Counted from the first letter of the stretch, positions 22,161 to 34,460 are shown. The stretch: 64,000 nucleotides of DNA from Lineus longissimus (GCF_910592395.1 NC_088308.1:15641501-15705500), one strand, 5' to 3'. The notes: generated by a model from the sequence alone, not told the origin. Numbers and translations: made by a program.

Positions 22161-22514
22161 CTTCAAGACAGTGGCGCCGGTGTGAATAAATCTACTTGCG
22201 TGATTGGTCAATGGCTCATGACGTCATGAAATAATTGCGTCAACAACGGGAATCATGGTAACTGTGGTTGCGGTGCGTCGTGAAAGCAGGATCGGCAAGC
22301 GCGGCCCGTATGGAATGCAACAAACTGTACCGGAACCGGAACTGTCATGGGTCTGCACAAATTTTTTCAGATTCGATGGACATGATGGATATATGAATTT
22401 TGTTTACACTTTATATACATACGTAACCATTACACTCACTACGTTGTGTGAGTTAAAACAAGATATTTGCGGTTTTCAGCAGAGTATGGTATATTTCAAA
22501 GTAGTATCCCCTAT

Positions 22515-22690
22515 ACAATCGTTGTATATGTACGATTGGCATCTGGCCTTTTTTACGTGTATTCTACGAAACATTAAGTCCGTTACTGAATCAGGTTGGT
22601 GATGATATACGATTGGCATCTAGCCTTTATATTGAGTGTGTTCTAAGAACCATTAATAGTCAATCATTTAGCCCGTTACTGAAAGAGAGT
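22515..22690 (+). repeat. short tandem duplication
   Basis: ATACGATTGGCATCTAGCCTT … TTCTA(C/A)GAA(A/C)CATTAA … CCGTTACTGAA occurs twice, about 90-100 bp apart. Confidence 0.6.
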
Positions 22691-22969
22691 GTTGATGATT
22701 TGGTTTTTTGGGATTTGCCGCGGCTGCAGCTTGCTTCGTCCCCCCCCCCTGTCACGACAACCACCGTTACCCTTGTTTTACTGTACGGTGTATATACTTT
22801 TTATAGGCCTAATTTCGGCGTCGGCAAAACCCGTTAAATTTTTTCACGAGCACGTAACGCGCCCCGGCCTGCACGTGCCGGACTGGTATAATGCTTATTA
22901 TATAGTCCTCTGACGATATTAGCACGGGATAGTTCTAGTTACTATAGAACAGAAAATTGCCGGCTGATG

Positions 22970-23100
22970 GACATATTCGCGGCATAATATTTTCGCGCGT
23001 CAAGAAGTGCAAGGCAAGTGATTTTCGCGGCAGAATATTTTCGTGGGCATGGCCTACTCTAGAAATTCGCGAAAATATCCTGGATGCGAAATTTTTCCGT
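22970..23100. repeat. ATTTTCGCG-rich stretch
   Basis: ATTCGCGGC, AATATTTTCGCG, GATTTTCGCGG, AATATTTTCG and the inverted AATTCGCGAAAATAT are clustered here. It resembles a fragment of a palindromic MITE. Confidence 0.4.
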
Positions 23101-23277
23101 TCTACAGTAATTTTGGGCAGTGCAGAGTTGCCAGTATTTACAGCTTAAGCGAGCTCAATGGAATTAATCTTTTACCTGGAAGTGGTTCTTTAACAATGCT
23201 TGTGGAGACAATCTCCAAGTCACCCTCACTCTCCCTCCCCGCTCTACAATGCCCACGCCAGGCACCTTTGGGTACCC

Positions 23278-23690
23278 TAATTGAAGACGTCATTCAGAAG
23301 GGTTTGGTTTACTTCAAGACTAGTCATACCAAACCAGAAAACAGTTTGGAATACCCCTTTTGAAGATGTCATTCAAAACGGTTTGATTTACTTGAGACAA
23401 TATCACATCCAACAAGAATACACCTGCCCCGTACGTACAGTTTGGTTCAAGACTTGTCACATCCAACCAGAATAACCACTATCCTGATCTGTTTTGTAAA
23501 ACCGTCTTTAAAGACTTCATAGAAAGTGGTTGATACACTTGAAGACAATGTCACATCGACCTAGAACAAACACTCGCGCTGCCCTGCTCGGAATACCCTT
23601 TTTAAAGAAGTCATTCAGAACGGTTTGATTTACTTGAAGACAATGTCACATCCAACCAGAATACACCTGCCCCGTACGGATATATCATCT
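23278..23690 (+). repeat. degenerate tandem repeat
   Basis: The unit is roughly GTCATTCAGAACGGTTTGAT + TTACTTGAAGACAATGTCAC + ATCCAACCAGAATACACCTG, present 5-6 times with indels and substitutions. Open frames across it result from the repeat. Confidence 0.7.
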
Positions 23691-24229
23691 TCGAACACTT
23701 CATTCAGAAACTAGAGGCCACGCAAATCTGTCCTTTATGGGAATACTGTATTCGAAGGCCAAATTAGGGACACTAATTCAAAAGGATTTGGTTTACTTGA
23801 AGACATAGTATGCATGATGGGCTTATTTCGTCTAAGGACACTTTTTGAACGGCTAAAATTGTTGTCCCTTATTCACCAAAAAGGCATTTCTCATTACTGA
23901 TAGCATGCAATATCATTCCAAAGAACTGTTATACTATGTGGCCATGTTCAAGTGAATCTCCCTTTCGCGGTCGCCTCTAAAGGAAGACAGCATTTAAACG
24001 TTGTTCTTAGCCAACACACCGAAACCCAGATTGAATACGAAACTATGGTTGAATATAACCAGTCAATGCCACACAGGGTAGTTCTTCATTATCCCCACTG
24101 TGCGCGCAATGGATGCTAGTTTCATATTTAGCTGCCAGGTGGGGCTGTCTATTTTGGATCGTGTGATATGTACGTTTTAAGCCACAAATACCAATCCTAG
24201 ATATGCCACTATTGCCTGCGGAGAATGCA

Positions 24230-24913
24230 ATGCATATTTAGTTGGTCACATATCTGTTATATTTGGATGCACCTAATTCCATCCCTTCATTATGTAAAAG
24301 ACATTTCCAAAATTGTTTATTTCATGTGCTTTTTCAAAAATTCACATGAGCCCATGAACTGTGCTTTATGACCATAATTTTTTGGCACTTGCAATTCCAT
24401 AGAATGTGTTCGACAGTGACAAATGCACATTTTTGCTTACGATTTTTATGTTCATGATTTTTAATCTCTTCCATTGCCTTTGATAAAGACCCTCAATCCT
24501 TCATGTATGAGCTCGAGTTGGCCAAGGGCCATGCAATAACAGTAAAATAAACTCACATTAGATTGCCTATAATGAACATGACTACAACAATCACCTGTAG
24601 TGCGCCCAACTAATCTTCAAAATGAAGAATTTGGCAGGAATTTTGTAATGAAAGTGAGAAAAAACCTTCGATGCATCACAGTTCACCCATACATTGTGAA
24701 GAAGAACGAAAGTAAAGTAAAATAAAAAAGTTACTTTATGGACATTTTCAAAATTGCCTGTTACATAATGAAGAGACAGGATTAGCTGGGCTCAAATATA
24801 ACATAAACATGACCAACTAAATATACCACTCTACGCTGAAAACCGCATCGATTTGTCTAATTCTATCTCTGTGATTTTTTAAAACCTGTGAACATTACTT
24901 TCTGGTAGGACTG
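24230..24913. mobile_element. long-TIR element, copy 2 (left end truncated)
   Basis: Matches 7,650-8,338 along its length (TATTTAGTTGGTCACATATC, TTCATGTATGAGCT, ACATTGTGAAGAAGAACGAA), with the intact right end TTCTGGTAGGACTG. The outer ~90 bp of the left terminal repeat is missing. Confidence 0.7.
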
Positions 24914-25217
24914 TACATTGCCCTGCTGTACACTCTTTGAAATGAAGGATTTTGAGCTCCTGAAAATGTTTAAAAGGTCTTTAAGCTCACATAAATATGT
25001 TCCCCGCAGAGGTTGTTTGTTTGTTGAAATGAAAAGTTCCAAATCTGATTGTTGAGATTATAAAAATCTCAAAAACCATCTGTATGACCATTGAAATCGA
25101 TTAGTCAACTGAATGCTGAAAACAAGAAACAGACATGTGACTTGGCCCTTTCCCATAAGTTGAGATATTTGTGATTATCAACTAGGATATGTCAGTTTGG
25201 CAATGACCTTGACATCA

Positions 25218-25421
25218 GACCTTGATGGATTAGTCCATTTAATGCCCTTACAACACAAAGACACGTGCGATTCGGTTTCATGCTTCTGTCTGTCTGACAG
25301 ACAGACCGACCCACCGACTGACCTTGATGGATTAGTCCATTTAATGCCCTTACAACACAAAGACACGTGCGATTTGGTTTCATGCTTCTGTCTGTCTGAC
25401 AGACAGACCGACCCATCGACT
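25218..25421 (+). repeat. 102-bp tandem duplication with palindrome
   Basis: Two almost identical units start GACCTTGATGGATTAGTCCA. Each contains the palindrome GTCTGTCTGACAGACAGAC. The period of 102 keeps a frame open on both strands; I see no protein family. Confidence 0.9.
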
Positions 25422-25544
25422 GAACGACCGACACCACGACCAGAATCAATATGGCCCCCGATACTCTGATCGGGAACCATAATCATGACGAAGAATGTGA
25501 AAGCAATACTACTCCGCAGCTGATCGTGAAATGCCAATACTCCA

Positions 25545-25765
25545 GGTGTCTTTTCATTTCCTGCTGCAAGACGATATAAAAACGGCACTAGACAATTTAC
25601 GCAACACAGAAAACCACAAATCGTGCAATTTGCACCATCCATTCCAATGATACAACCACTTACGTGTCTAACAACTGGACAACCTCACCCGTTTAGCAAC
25701 TTGCATGTTAGACTTGAGCCAGGCGGCGGTTAACTAAAATATGTGATGTTTATATAGGCTATTGG
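25545..25765 (+). repeat. dispersed repeat, second copy at 36,357-36,560
   Basis: CTGCTGCAAGACGAT…ACACAGAAAACCA…CCATCCATT…AGCCAGGCGGCGG…TGTGATGT matches 36,357-36,560 at about three quarters identity by eye. In the second place it lies directly against a LINE fragment. Confidence 0.6.
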
Positions 25766-25954
25766 CCTTCCCATATAATTTGATATTCTAAATCTTTTTT
25801 TTGACATTTTATTTCAGAGTATAAAGCATCATTTTGCCTATGAGAATTACGAGTACATTATTCTGTTCCCCAAAAAAATCAATAAGGTATATTTGTTTCG
25901 AAACCTACTGTGGCTGGGAAAGGACATCGGTATACAGTATTTTCTTTCAGGGCG

Positions 25955-26030
25955 GGGCTGATCAAGTCGGGGGACGACTTGTTTAGTCGAGGGGACGACT
26001 TATCTCGGGGGGACGACTTACGAAAACTAA
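25955..26030 (+). repeat. three copies of GGGGACGACTT
   Basis: AAGTCGGGGGACGACTTG, GTCGAGGGGACGACTTA and CTCGGGGGGACGACTTA lie in a row with ~20-bp spacing. Confidence 0.7.
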
Positions 26031-28085
26031 AAATCCTTTCTTGCGTGATGGGCAGAGACATGTAATCATCCACGACCGGAAGTGTGGCTCAGTCACATAG
26101 AGCTTATTAAAATGTCAAGTTGTAGGAAATATATGGCTGGGATGGATCAAAGTGGAATTAATTCTCAACCGGTGGTTGATTCTAAATCTACAGAGTCAGG
26201 CCATCACAGAAATATGCTTTTTGACAATATCTAAGAAAATGTGGTCTCACTGGTCAGTTTAGAACTCGTATTTTGATAGGGCCATATCAATGCGCAAGTG
26301 TCGATTGATCTAGGGGTACTTTTTTACCAAAACGACCAGCAATGTACACGTAATGTACACAGTATCTAATACAGGCCCCTGGCCTGATAATTGCACCACG
26401 GCACTGCAACTGCATTTATATTTCTCTGAGCCACCAATAGATACGAACGGCCCACCACTTTAATTTCCGGTCTGCATTTTTATACGCATTTTTGAAATCT
26501 GCAGTACCCCAAAAAATGACTGTTTCCCACTTGCCTGCTAATTTGTCAAACGGAATAGACATTTTTTGTACTTGCCCCAAGACGTAATAGTCGTATAGAC
26601 GATGGCTTTATAAAAGAGAAAGACGGGGATTTGTAAATTTCATGTCCATTATTTTGCACCCGTGGTGGTGTGTGTGTTTAGTGGTTTATTTCTTCAGCGA
26701 AAGACCACTGCAATGGTAGCCAAGTGGCCATCTTGGATTTCAGGTTGGGGCCTAAAATCGATATGGCACTTCTCTCAATCGGTAAAAGGTAAAAAATAGG
26801 CTACGATAAAAAAGGCCCAGCAGAAAAGGCCCCGTAATGACTAGCAGGTGCAATAAGCAAACACTAGCGTTGGACTACTGTTAAAGATAAAGAGGACTCT
26901 ATTAAATAAGCTAAATTAATCTATTAACTATGCCTTATTTCAGAGAAAGGCTACATATTGGCCAGCAAACGTCATTGAAAGGAAGGAGGAATACATGCAT
27001 TATCGCTCTATTTAGCGGGTAGGTCATACTTGGTTAAGTCTGCTTTTGTTTCGGTAGGAGAATGGCCTGAGTTGGTATTCACTCCTCTGCAAGAATCATC
27101 AGAATTGTTAGCTGTTTTAAGTTTTTCGTCCAGGTAATTCTGATTACAGCAAATTAGCTTAGAGGGTGGTTTTCCGGGTTTTCCACACAGGCATTTGTTG
27201 CATCTCTCTAAACTCTTTTATTAATCTGATAATTTATCCTTTGATTTCAGCACTTCTCATCGGCCTGCAGTAGAGTGATAGTTTGGCTATTCCTGACATT
27301 AAAGGCCCGATTCCACTACTCTTTTAGAGCAAAAAAAAAACTTGGGCAGTTTGCCTTTCGAGTTTCCTCCTTTTGCATTTACATTGTTGCCGAAACTGAA
27401 GTTGCCTAACCTGTCATAATGAACAGTTCGCCCTGAGAGTTGGGACCAAGAGTTGCATCAACTTGTTTAATGTTAATTCTCCTAGTTTCATGAAGTTTCA
27501 AGGAGGTTTCTTGAACTGTTCACACAGGAAACTTGAAGAAACTTTTAAGTTTCAAGTTTCAAATCACATAGTCTGTCAGTCAAGTTTCTTATGTAGTTTC
27601 TGGAGGTTTCTCTTAAAATATTTCATTTGTAAAGCGGCCTTTAAACTACTACATTACTTATTGTGGCCATTAGTGAACGGAAGTATTCTGCAGCATGGCC
27701 AAGGTGTGCTTGGATACGCTACTTGGCAATGTTCCATTACATTCCCCTCGATAAGCCAGATGATCTATATGTGTGTATACTCATGTTACTGATGTTGTTA
27801 AGTGGAACCCTTGACAAGAAACAAGCGTAGAAAGGTTTACGAAGGTCACCTATACTTCGAACCGGTATAAGTACTATAATAAAAGTAAACCAGTTGGCGG
27901 AATGCCATTTTAACAGCCGGTAAGAATTAAAAATTGATATATGACAAGCGAGACGAGGCTGAAATAGACCAGCCTCTTGCAGTGGGACGCGGAATTGGCG
28001 TCGAATTCTGAATGGTGGAGTTACATTCGCCAGGCCGAAGGTAAATAACTTTATCGCATTGATCATTTCCATGCGACGCCTGGCG
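26031..28085. other. no gene seen
   Basis: Includes a stretch (26,495-26,590; TTGCCTGCTAATTTGTCAAA) related to 53,075-53,110, and a cluster of AAGTTTC/GAAACTT words at 27,485-27,610. No coding sequence supported. Confidence 0.5.
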
Positions 28086-28094
28086 TCAAGTCAC

Positions 28095-28586
28095 GCTGAA
28101 GGGGTTATTGTCGTCCTGGGTGATGCGCGTACAATATCACCCAGGCTCTATCTGGCGATGCATAACATCACCCTGGGTGATATTGTGCATTCGTTTCGCG
28201 ATTGGTGACGATTTGGTCAAATCGTAGCATGGTACTTCTGCTATATACCGCAGACGACCGCGCACGGCGAATAAATCCTCGGCACCTTTCTCATGTTTAT
28301 TTGTTAAACGCACATATTTTTGTTTGATTTCCCGTCCTTTGGCAACTAAAGATGCCCTTTCGACTTCGGGAATAGCTGCCAAATGATGTTTCAAGTCGCG
28401 CTGGTGAACCAGATGAACGGCCGCCATTTTTTTTTGGCCGTGAACATTTCCACGTCCGCCGATTCGACAACCCCGTCACCAATAGCGAAACGAATGCATA
28501 ACATCACCCTGGGTGATGTTGTGCATCACCCAGATAGAGCCTGGGTGATATTGTGCATCACCCAGGACGACAATAACCCTTTTGGC
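28095..28586. mobile_element. Mutator-like element with 9-bp target duplication and a captured-looking ORF
   Basis: TCAAGTCAC flanks both sides (28,086-28,094 and 28,587-28,595). Terminal inverted repeats of about 110 bp start GC(T/C)(G/A)AA(G/A)GGGTTATTGTCG and contain sub-palindromes (CATCACCCTGGGTGAT, ATATCACCCAGG). A 9-bp duplication and long TIRs are the hallmarks of Mutator-like elements. At 492 bp it cannot encode a transposase; the inside carries the 96-codon frame listed next. Confidence 0.75.
28137..28427 (-). CDS. 96-codon ORF inside the Mutator-like element, unknown product
   Basis: Starts at ATG 28,427 (AAAAATGGCGG). The first ~60 codons are hydrophilic, helix-prone and gene-like (VHLVHQRDLKHHLAAIPEVE, KGREIKQKYVRLTNKHEKG, EDLFAVRGRLRYIAEV); the last 20-25 run into the right-hand part of the TIR as read on this strand. 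No family is recognised. It may be a captured host exon, as in Pack-MULEs, whose true downstream exon is missing. Confidence 0.4.
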   Translation of the reverse strand: MAAVHLVHQRDLKHHLAAIPEVERASLVAKGREIKQKYVRLTNKHEKGAEDLFAVRGRLRYIAEVPCYDLTKSSPIAKRMHNITQGDVMHRQIEPG

Positions 28587-30159
28587 TCAAGTCACCGTAC
28601 GCACTATGATTGGCCGTTTCGGACATAACATAGGGTATGCACCTGCTGAACGTCTGGTCATCACTACTTTAATGGACGTGGAGGTGTAATAAGCGCGCTG
28701 CAGAAAAGCCGAAAGCTTTTTTTGCGAAGCTTTCTATGGCTAACGTGTGTACGTATCCAATGGAAGCAATTACCCTAGCAACAATATATCAAACAAAGAC
28801 CATCAACGAAAAAAACAATAAAACACACAAAAGGAATGAAAAGAGACGATCTCATTAAACCAATGAAGTCGATTCGGATGTCGCTCTTTTTATTTAAAAT
28901 GGCCGCAAAAAGGGAAAACCACACGAATGAATGAACTTTGCTTCCTGTATCATTTATTTGGGGGGGGGGGGGGGGGGGGAGTGTCGTATCGTTCGTCTCT
29001 TGCCATATTTTATCTCTGTAGAGCAATAAAATTATTGTTAAAAACATTATTGGGCAAAATCACAAAAATAAGCGAGAGAGAACCACATGAATATCCACAC
29101 TTATTTTTAATCTTCAATTTGAGGGGGGTTCGGGGGGGGGGGGTTCCCCCTGACATATGTGTTTTGTTTTTTGAAACATCAGTAACATATCCAAAAGACA
29201 CTTAAAGTGTCAAAATCCCGCATTAAGCTAGCAAAAACCCGGCAGTAGCCTAATACCATTAGGCTCCGCGTGGTGGCGCTTAGGCGGCCGCTGCCGTCCC
29301 CGGGCCATATTCTAAACGATTTTATTTTTGTAATCCTTGAACAGAAGTTTGGAATGGCAGGATCTTCGGCTAGGAATTAGTTTTAGTGTTTTAAAGACGC
29401 AAAAAATTCTCACATATGGCTTTTCATATGAGTTGTCTGTTACAGTCATAAAGTTACACAAATTTGATTGTTAGTATGGACAAGCAGAATTAATTCAATA
29501 AAATATTCCATGTTTGAAAATCGACGACCAACTTCTGTTATATACCGTTATACTGCTTAGAGATACACGGGGAGAACCGCCTATCTAAACAAAAAATTAC
29601 AGGAAGGGTCTATAGCAGGCTCCAAACCCGGGGGGTGGGGGGTGGAGGTCGGTTTCCCCCAACCTAAAGGCGCTGCGCGCTTACTAGGGCACGGCACTGA
29701 AAATATTAGTTTGTAAATTACTCGTGAGATTCGAGATTGATACAGAGTATGTCTTGGCAGGCTTTGATTTTGGAATTCTGGAGGGATTGTGGAGAACTTG
29801 CATTTTTTATTGCTTCCATATAAGGGCATGGTCATCATTATAATGGTGATTGTCAAAAGTCAACATGAGTTCTCATTAGTATATGATCGAGGCCTTTCAT
29901 GATTAAACAGTGCGGAAATATACCAAAATACAAATAGCAAAACACATATCAGTGTAAATTGTTGAGGTACCTACTAATGCTATTTATTCTCCAATTTCAT
30001 TTCAATTTCAGTTAAAGTGCTTGAATCACTTTTAACTGAGAGAAACACCCCTTTGACCAGTTGATGGCTTTGTATGTGACCATGTGATCCACCATCTTCC
30101 CCTTATGCAAATATTTCTAAACACCCACCAATACACAACTTCATACGGCCGCTTTGCCC
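28587..30159. other. no gene seen; poly-G tracts and a shared 45-bp word
   Basis: G runs at 28,960-28,979 and 29,132-29,142. AGCCTAATACCATTAGGCTC…GTGGTGGCGCTTAGGCGGCC (29,246-29,291) recurs inverted at about 53,670-53,720. Confidence 0.5.
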
Positions 30160-31031
30160 GGTATACGGTAAAAAAGGTACAGGAAAAAAGGTACAGGAAA
30201 AAAGGTACGGAAATAAAGGTACAGGAAATAAAAGTACAGGAAATAAAAGTACTGGAAATAAAGGTACCGGGAAAAAAGGTAACGGAAAAAAGGTACAAAA
30301 AAATGGCATAAATAGGTAAAAAAGGTACACAGTTTTTTTTAGAATATTATTCTCTTCAACTGGTTCAGACTCGGCCTATGTCTTAATCTTTTCTTGCCCA
30401 TTTTCTTCTTCTGTGACTAAGGTGGTGCCTTAAAATAGTTTAATACATTGCGGACAATCTTGTTACGGAATGAATTTGAGGAAAATTCTTTGATGAAATT
30501 GCCACAGGGGAGCTGACGTTTTTTTGGTAATAACTACATTCATGTTCTTTTAAATTTTAAAATACTCGAGTCGTATTCTTATTAGGGGCGGATCCAGGAT
30601 CTTGGGAAAGAGAGGCGCACCTGGCATCCTACCTGGCATTTCATGTTAAGATTCTCGCCAATTTCCCTAAATAGCTTGTGTTTGGTCTTAAATCTAGTAA
30701 TTTGTCTGTTAAGACCTAATTGGCCAAGCACATTGTTAATTGGATCCAGCTCTATGATGAATGTTAATTGATTAATTGCAATTTGACTTGAACATTGGTA
30801 CATTTATCAGTTAACCCTTTTGCAGAGGGAATTGTCCTAGAATCTTTACAATCATCATGATCTTGATAGCCGTATTTTCACTATTGAAAACCATAACGGT
30901 ATACTGAAAATTTGATATACCTATTTCTAAGGCCTATGCAATGTCTAAGCAACAAATAAAGTTAAAGTTATGAATAGAAAAACAGAGAATTCAAATGATA
31001 TTTAAAAAAAATATTGTGGACTTTTTTACCT
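30160..31031 (+). mobile_element. GGTAC-array element, copy A (right arm lost)
   Basis: GGTATACGGTAAAAAAGGTAC opens an array of ~15-bp units (GGTACAGGAAAAAAG, GGTACAGGAAATAAA) to 30,330. A body of about 680 bp follows (CTCTTCAACTGGTTCAGACT, GGGGCGGATCCAGGATCTTG) that matches copy B closely. The inverted array expected at the right end is missing; similarity stops near 31,031. Confidence 0.75.
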
Positions 31032-31539
31032 AATGCTATAGCTCTGGGGATAGTCGTGCCATCCTTCAAATAGCTATCCTGAAGAACAGCTCCACACATT
31101 GGCGTTAATGATTAATACATCACTGAGCCGGAGCTTTAAGTAGACCAATTTAAATTTTATCTAAACAGTCCATCTGGCTTATCCAGTCCAGAATTAAACA
31201 AGAGAAACCGTGATCAAAAAACATTCATATATGAGCTGACTGAGTCCAACCAATTTCGTTGTATTCATCAGATTACACTCAGTTAAAGGATTTCTCGTAT
31301 GTTACGTCGCAAACTAAACCTCATAGTATGTACCCCCTTTAAATGTAGCCGCAGTATATCCCATGCCAGAGCATTCTATTGTACTAGCATATACCCGTGG
31401 TGCGGGCTGTTCGAGGTATAGAAATCGGATTGTGTGGGTGCTGGTATGCTGTGGGTTTGGTGTAAATGGGGTGCTGGTTTGTGAGTAATACTTTTTCATG
31501 AGTGTAATACTTCTTGAAAACGGAACTATGTAACAATGT

Positions 31540-32533
31540 GGTATACGGTAAAAAAGGTACAGGAAAAAAGGTACAGCAAAAAAGGTACGGAAATAAAGGT
31601 ACAGGAAATAAAAGTACAGGAAATAAAAGTACTGGAAATAAAGGGACCGGAAAAAAAGGAACCGGAAAAAAAGGTACACAAAATGGCATAAATAGGTAAA
31701 AAAGTACTCAATTTTTTAAAATAATATTATTCTCTTCAATTGGTTCAGACTCGGCCTATGTCTTGATCTTTTCTTGCCCATTTTTCATCTTCTGTGACTA
31801 AGGTGGTGCCTTAAAATAGTTTAATACATTGCGGACAATTTCGTTACGGAATGAATTTGAGGAAAATTCATGGAAGAAGTTGCCCAACAGGGGAGCTGAC
31901 GTTTTTTTTTGGTAATAACTACATTCATGTTCTTTTAAATTTTAAAATTATCGAGTCGTATTCTTATTAGGGGCGGATCTAGGATCTTGGGAAGGGGGGG
32001 GGGGGCGCGCACCTAGCATCCTACCTGGCATTTCACATTAAGATTCTCGCCAATTTCCCTAAATAGCTTGTGTTTGGTCTTGAATCTAATAATTTGTCTG
32101 TTAAGACCTAATTGGCCAGGCACATTGTTAATTTATCATTTATCATTTAGCATTTATCAGTTAACCCTTTTGCAGAGGGAATTGTCCTAGAATCTTTACA
32201 ATCATCATGATCTTGATAGCCGTGTTTTCACTATTGAAAACCATAACGGTATAATGAAAATTTGAAATACCTATTTCTGAGGCCTATGCAATGCCTACGC
32301 AACAAATAGAGTTAAAGTTATGCATATAGAAAAAAAGAGAATTCAAATGATATTTTTTAAAAATTGTGTACTTTTTACCTATTTATGCCATTTTGTGTAC
32401 CTATTTTTCCAGTACCTTTTTTTCCGGTACCTTTATTTCCTGTACTTTTATTTCCTGTACCTTTATTTCCCGTACCTTTATTTCCGTACCTTTATTTCCT
32501 GTACCTTTTTTCCTGTACCTTTATTACCTAGAT
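31540..32533 (+). mobile_element. GGTAC-array element, copy B (both arms present)
   Basis: Left array 31,540-31,709 (GGTACAGGAAATAAAAGTAC units); right array 32,368-32,530 is the same repeat inverted (TTTATTTCCTGTACCTTTAT). Thus an element of about 1 kb can fold on itself through two minisatellite arms. The body matches copy A and includes a G run (31,995-32,003). No coding sequence; array ORFs on the minus strand are low-complexity artefacts. Confidence 0.8.
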
Positions 32534-33468
32534 TCTAACCGTGTACATGATGTACAGGCGTCCACAATGCTAAACCAATTCTCGGAAAACCAATATGATG
32601 CAGACTGGTGATGTACTCGATATCAGCCAGCGATTAGCACCAGAATGGTTTAAGTTACCGGTGTGTGCGTAAATCTTGTCTCCCGTTGGGTACATTGTGT
32701 CCTAAGATGAGGTATTTGTGAATAAATGGCTGTCTCGAGGTGGGAAAGCAGCATTTTTCCTTCAGGTCTCGTTAGGGAGTTTTTCCCAAATGTACGCGAT
32801 GATGACGTGCCCCATTAACAGGACGTAACATCTATTTTAAAATGCGTTTCCAAAGTGAATGCATGAGGACAACCCATTTGTGTCGTATATCACTGGAAAC
32901 GCCCGATTCCCCTGATTCTGCAGGATGTTAAATTGGGCATTTTATTTCTTTAAATAAATCATAAGCGTCGCATTTGCTCCTAGCTCTATTCACCATCCCA
33001 AATGGCAATATTGCCAATTAGGCCGGACAATCACGAAAAACCCCAAATATTATACATTTCTTCCTGAATAATTCTTACAGTGACCATTCTCCCATGAAAG
33101 ACAGTTGCTACCGCCACACAAAAAAAAAAAAAAATCGAGGGTCAACCATTGAACTTTTGAGATATGTTGAAATTTGCACAAATCAGCGAAAAACGAACCA
33201 ACTGGCATTGGACGGCATTTCAACACGGGGCCGACGCACATCCCAAGTTCAGTGTACACATACGTCGGCAACAACAGTATAAATGCGTAGTTTCTTGTTA
33301 GCCGCCTATTGAGTAGCGCTCTAGGTTTCAGAAACTCCAAACAAACATGTCTTTGCCAAAACAACTGCTAAATCAACACTGACATACTGTAAGGACCGAG
33401 AAATCAATGATTTTAGGAACTACGGTTGGGGGGGGGGGGCGCATGAATAAAAAAAAAACTCCCAAATG
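32534..33468. other. no gene seen
   Basis: Non-coding by inspection. A G run lies at 33,428-33,440. Confidence 0.5.
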
Positions 33469-33911
33469 GAGACAAGACCACAATTGATTTTTTAAGCCTT
33501 TTAGCAGTTAAATTGTCAATGTTTGACCGCGACGCATCAAATACTGCGTGGGGTTGTGAATCTGAAATTTTGATACGATATTCCGGACAGTCGGGCAAAT
33601 AAATGGTGAAAAATAAACTGGTAGTTGACCACGGAAATTTTTTGATAATCGACAAATTAGACAGACTTTGATATTTCCACTCTTTTCAGCCAACTGGCAG
33701 AAAAAACTCAAAACACACCCCCTATTACCCAATTAGCAAAATTCGAAATTAATTTTTTCATCAAATAATTTCTTTATATCTGTAGACTTGCCACAGCAAA
33801 TATTTTTTCAATACCTCTCCAAATATGTACTTGAGAGTAAAAAACATGCACTCGTCTAATTGATAGGCCTCGACCCTCCAACCTATGAATATTCATTAGT
33901 GGTCTTGTCTC
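33469..33911 (+). repeat. MITE copy 3 (GAGACAAGACC family)
   Basis: GAGACAAGACCACAATTGAT … ATTAGTGGTCTTGTCTC, 443 bp. AATG on both sides is a possible 4-bp target duplication. Confidence 0.88.
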
Positions 33912-34460
33912 AATGAAGGTACATTTCAGGGGTTAACATTTTGAGAATTTTTTCAAACCAATGTACATGACATCCCACAACTCTCCAACAAAGGAAAGTC
34001 ATATCTGGACATTTTGGGAGAAATGAGAGACATTTCAAAGAGTGGTACAACTGTGCCAAAGCCACGAAAGAGGACAAAATGGACAAAATGTCATGATTTT
34101 GCAGCCAACAGCACCAAATTCAAAGACCAGCCCTGGCCAGAATAAGCAAGCTATGGAGCTGAAAGTTTAGGATGTGATTTAGGAATATCTTTGCTGCTTA
34201 GGGAACAACTTTCAGAATCAAGGCCTAAGAAGTTTCAAAGAAATTACAAAATGAATGGCAACACAACAAGACTTGTAAAAATGAAACCGAACTTAGACCG
34301 GGGCTAGGTTGGCTCATATTGGGGTCAAATTAAGTTTTTTTCTCATTATTTTAGCTTGTTTTGACCTTAAATCATCAGCAATACAATATTCTAAATGAAT
34401 TAGAGTGATTTGAGCACATTCAAATTTTTCACTAAATTGACCCAAAATGTAGTGTAAATG

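Larger units (their letters stand above)
21243..22497. repeat. broken copy of the long-TIR element, split by about 1.2 kb
   Basis: TTACCAGAAAGTAAATGTCC…ATATCACAGAGAT (21,245-21,295) matches the left end of the 7,562 element. The continuation GCGGTTTTCAGCAGAGTATG (22,469-22,488) appears only after 1.2 kb of other sequence. So the terminal repeat was split by insertion or rearrangement. Confidence 0.5.

Noticed and set aside
23278-23690. CRISPR-like array
   Set aside because: Units are degenerate, directly adjacent with no unique spacers, and the DNA is animal.
31314-31689. Minus-strand proteins of 100-121 residues over the GGTAC array
   Set aside because: Simple translations of a minisatellite (Phe/Tyr/Pro-rich repeats).
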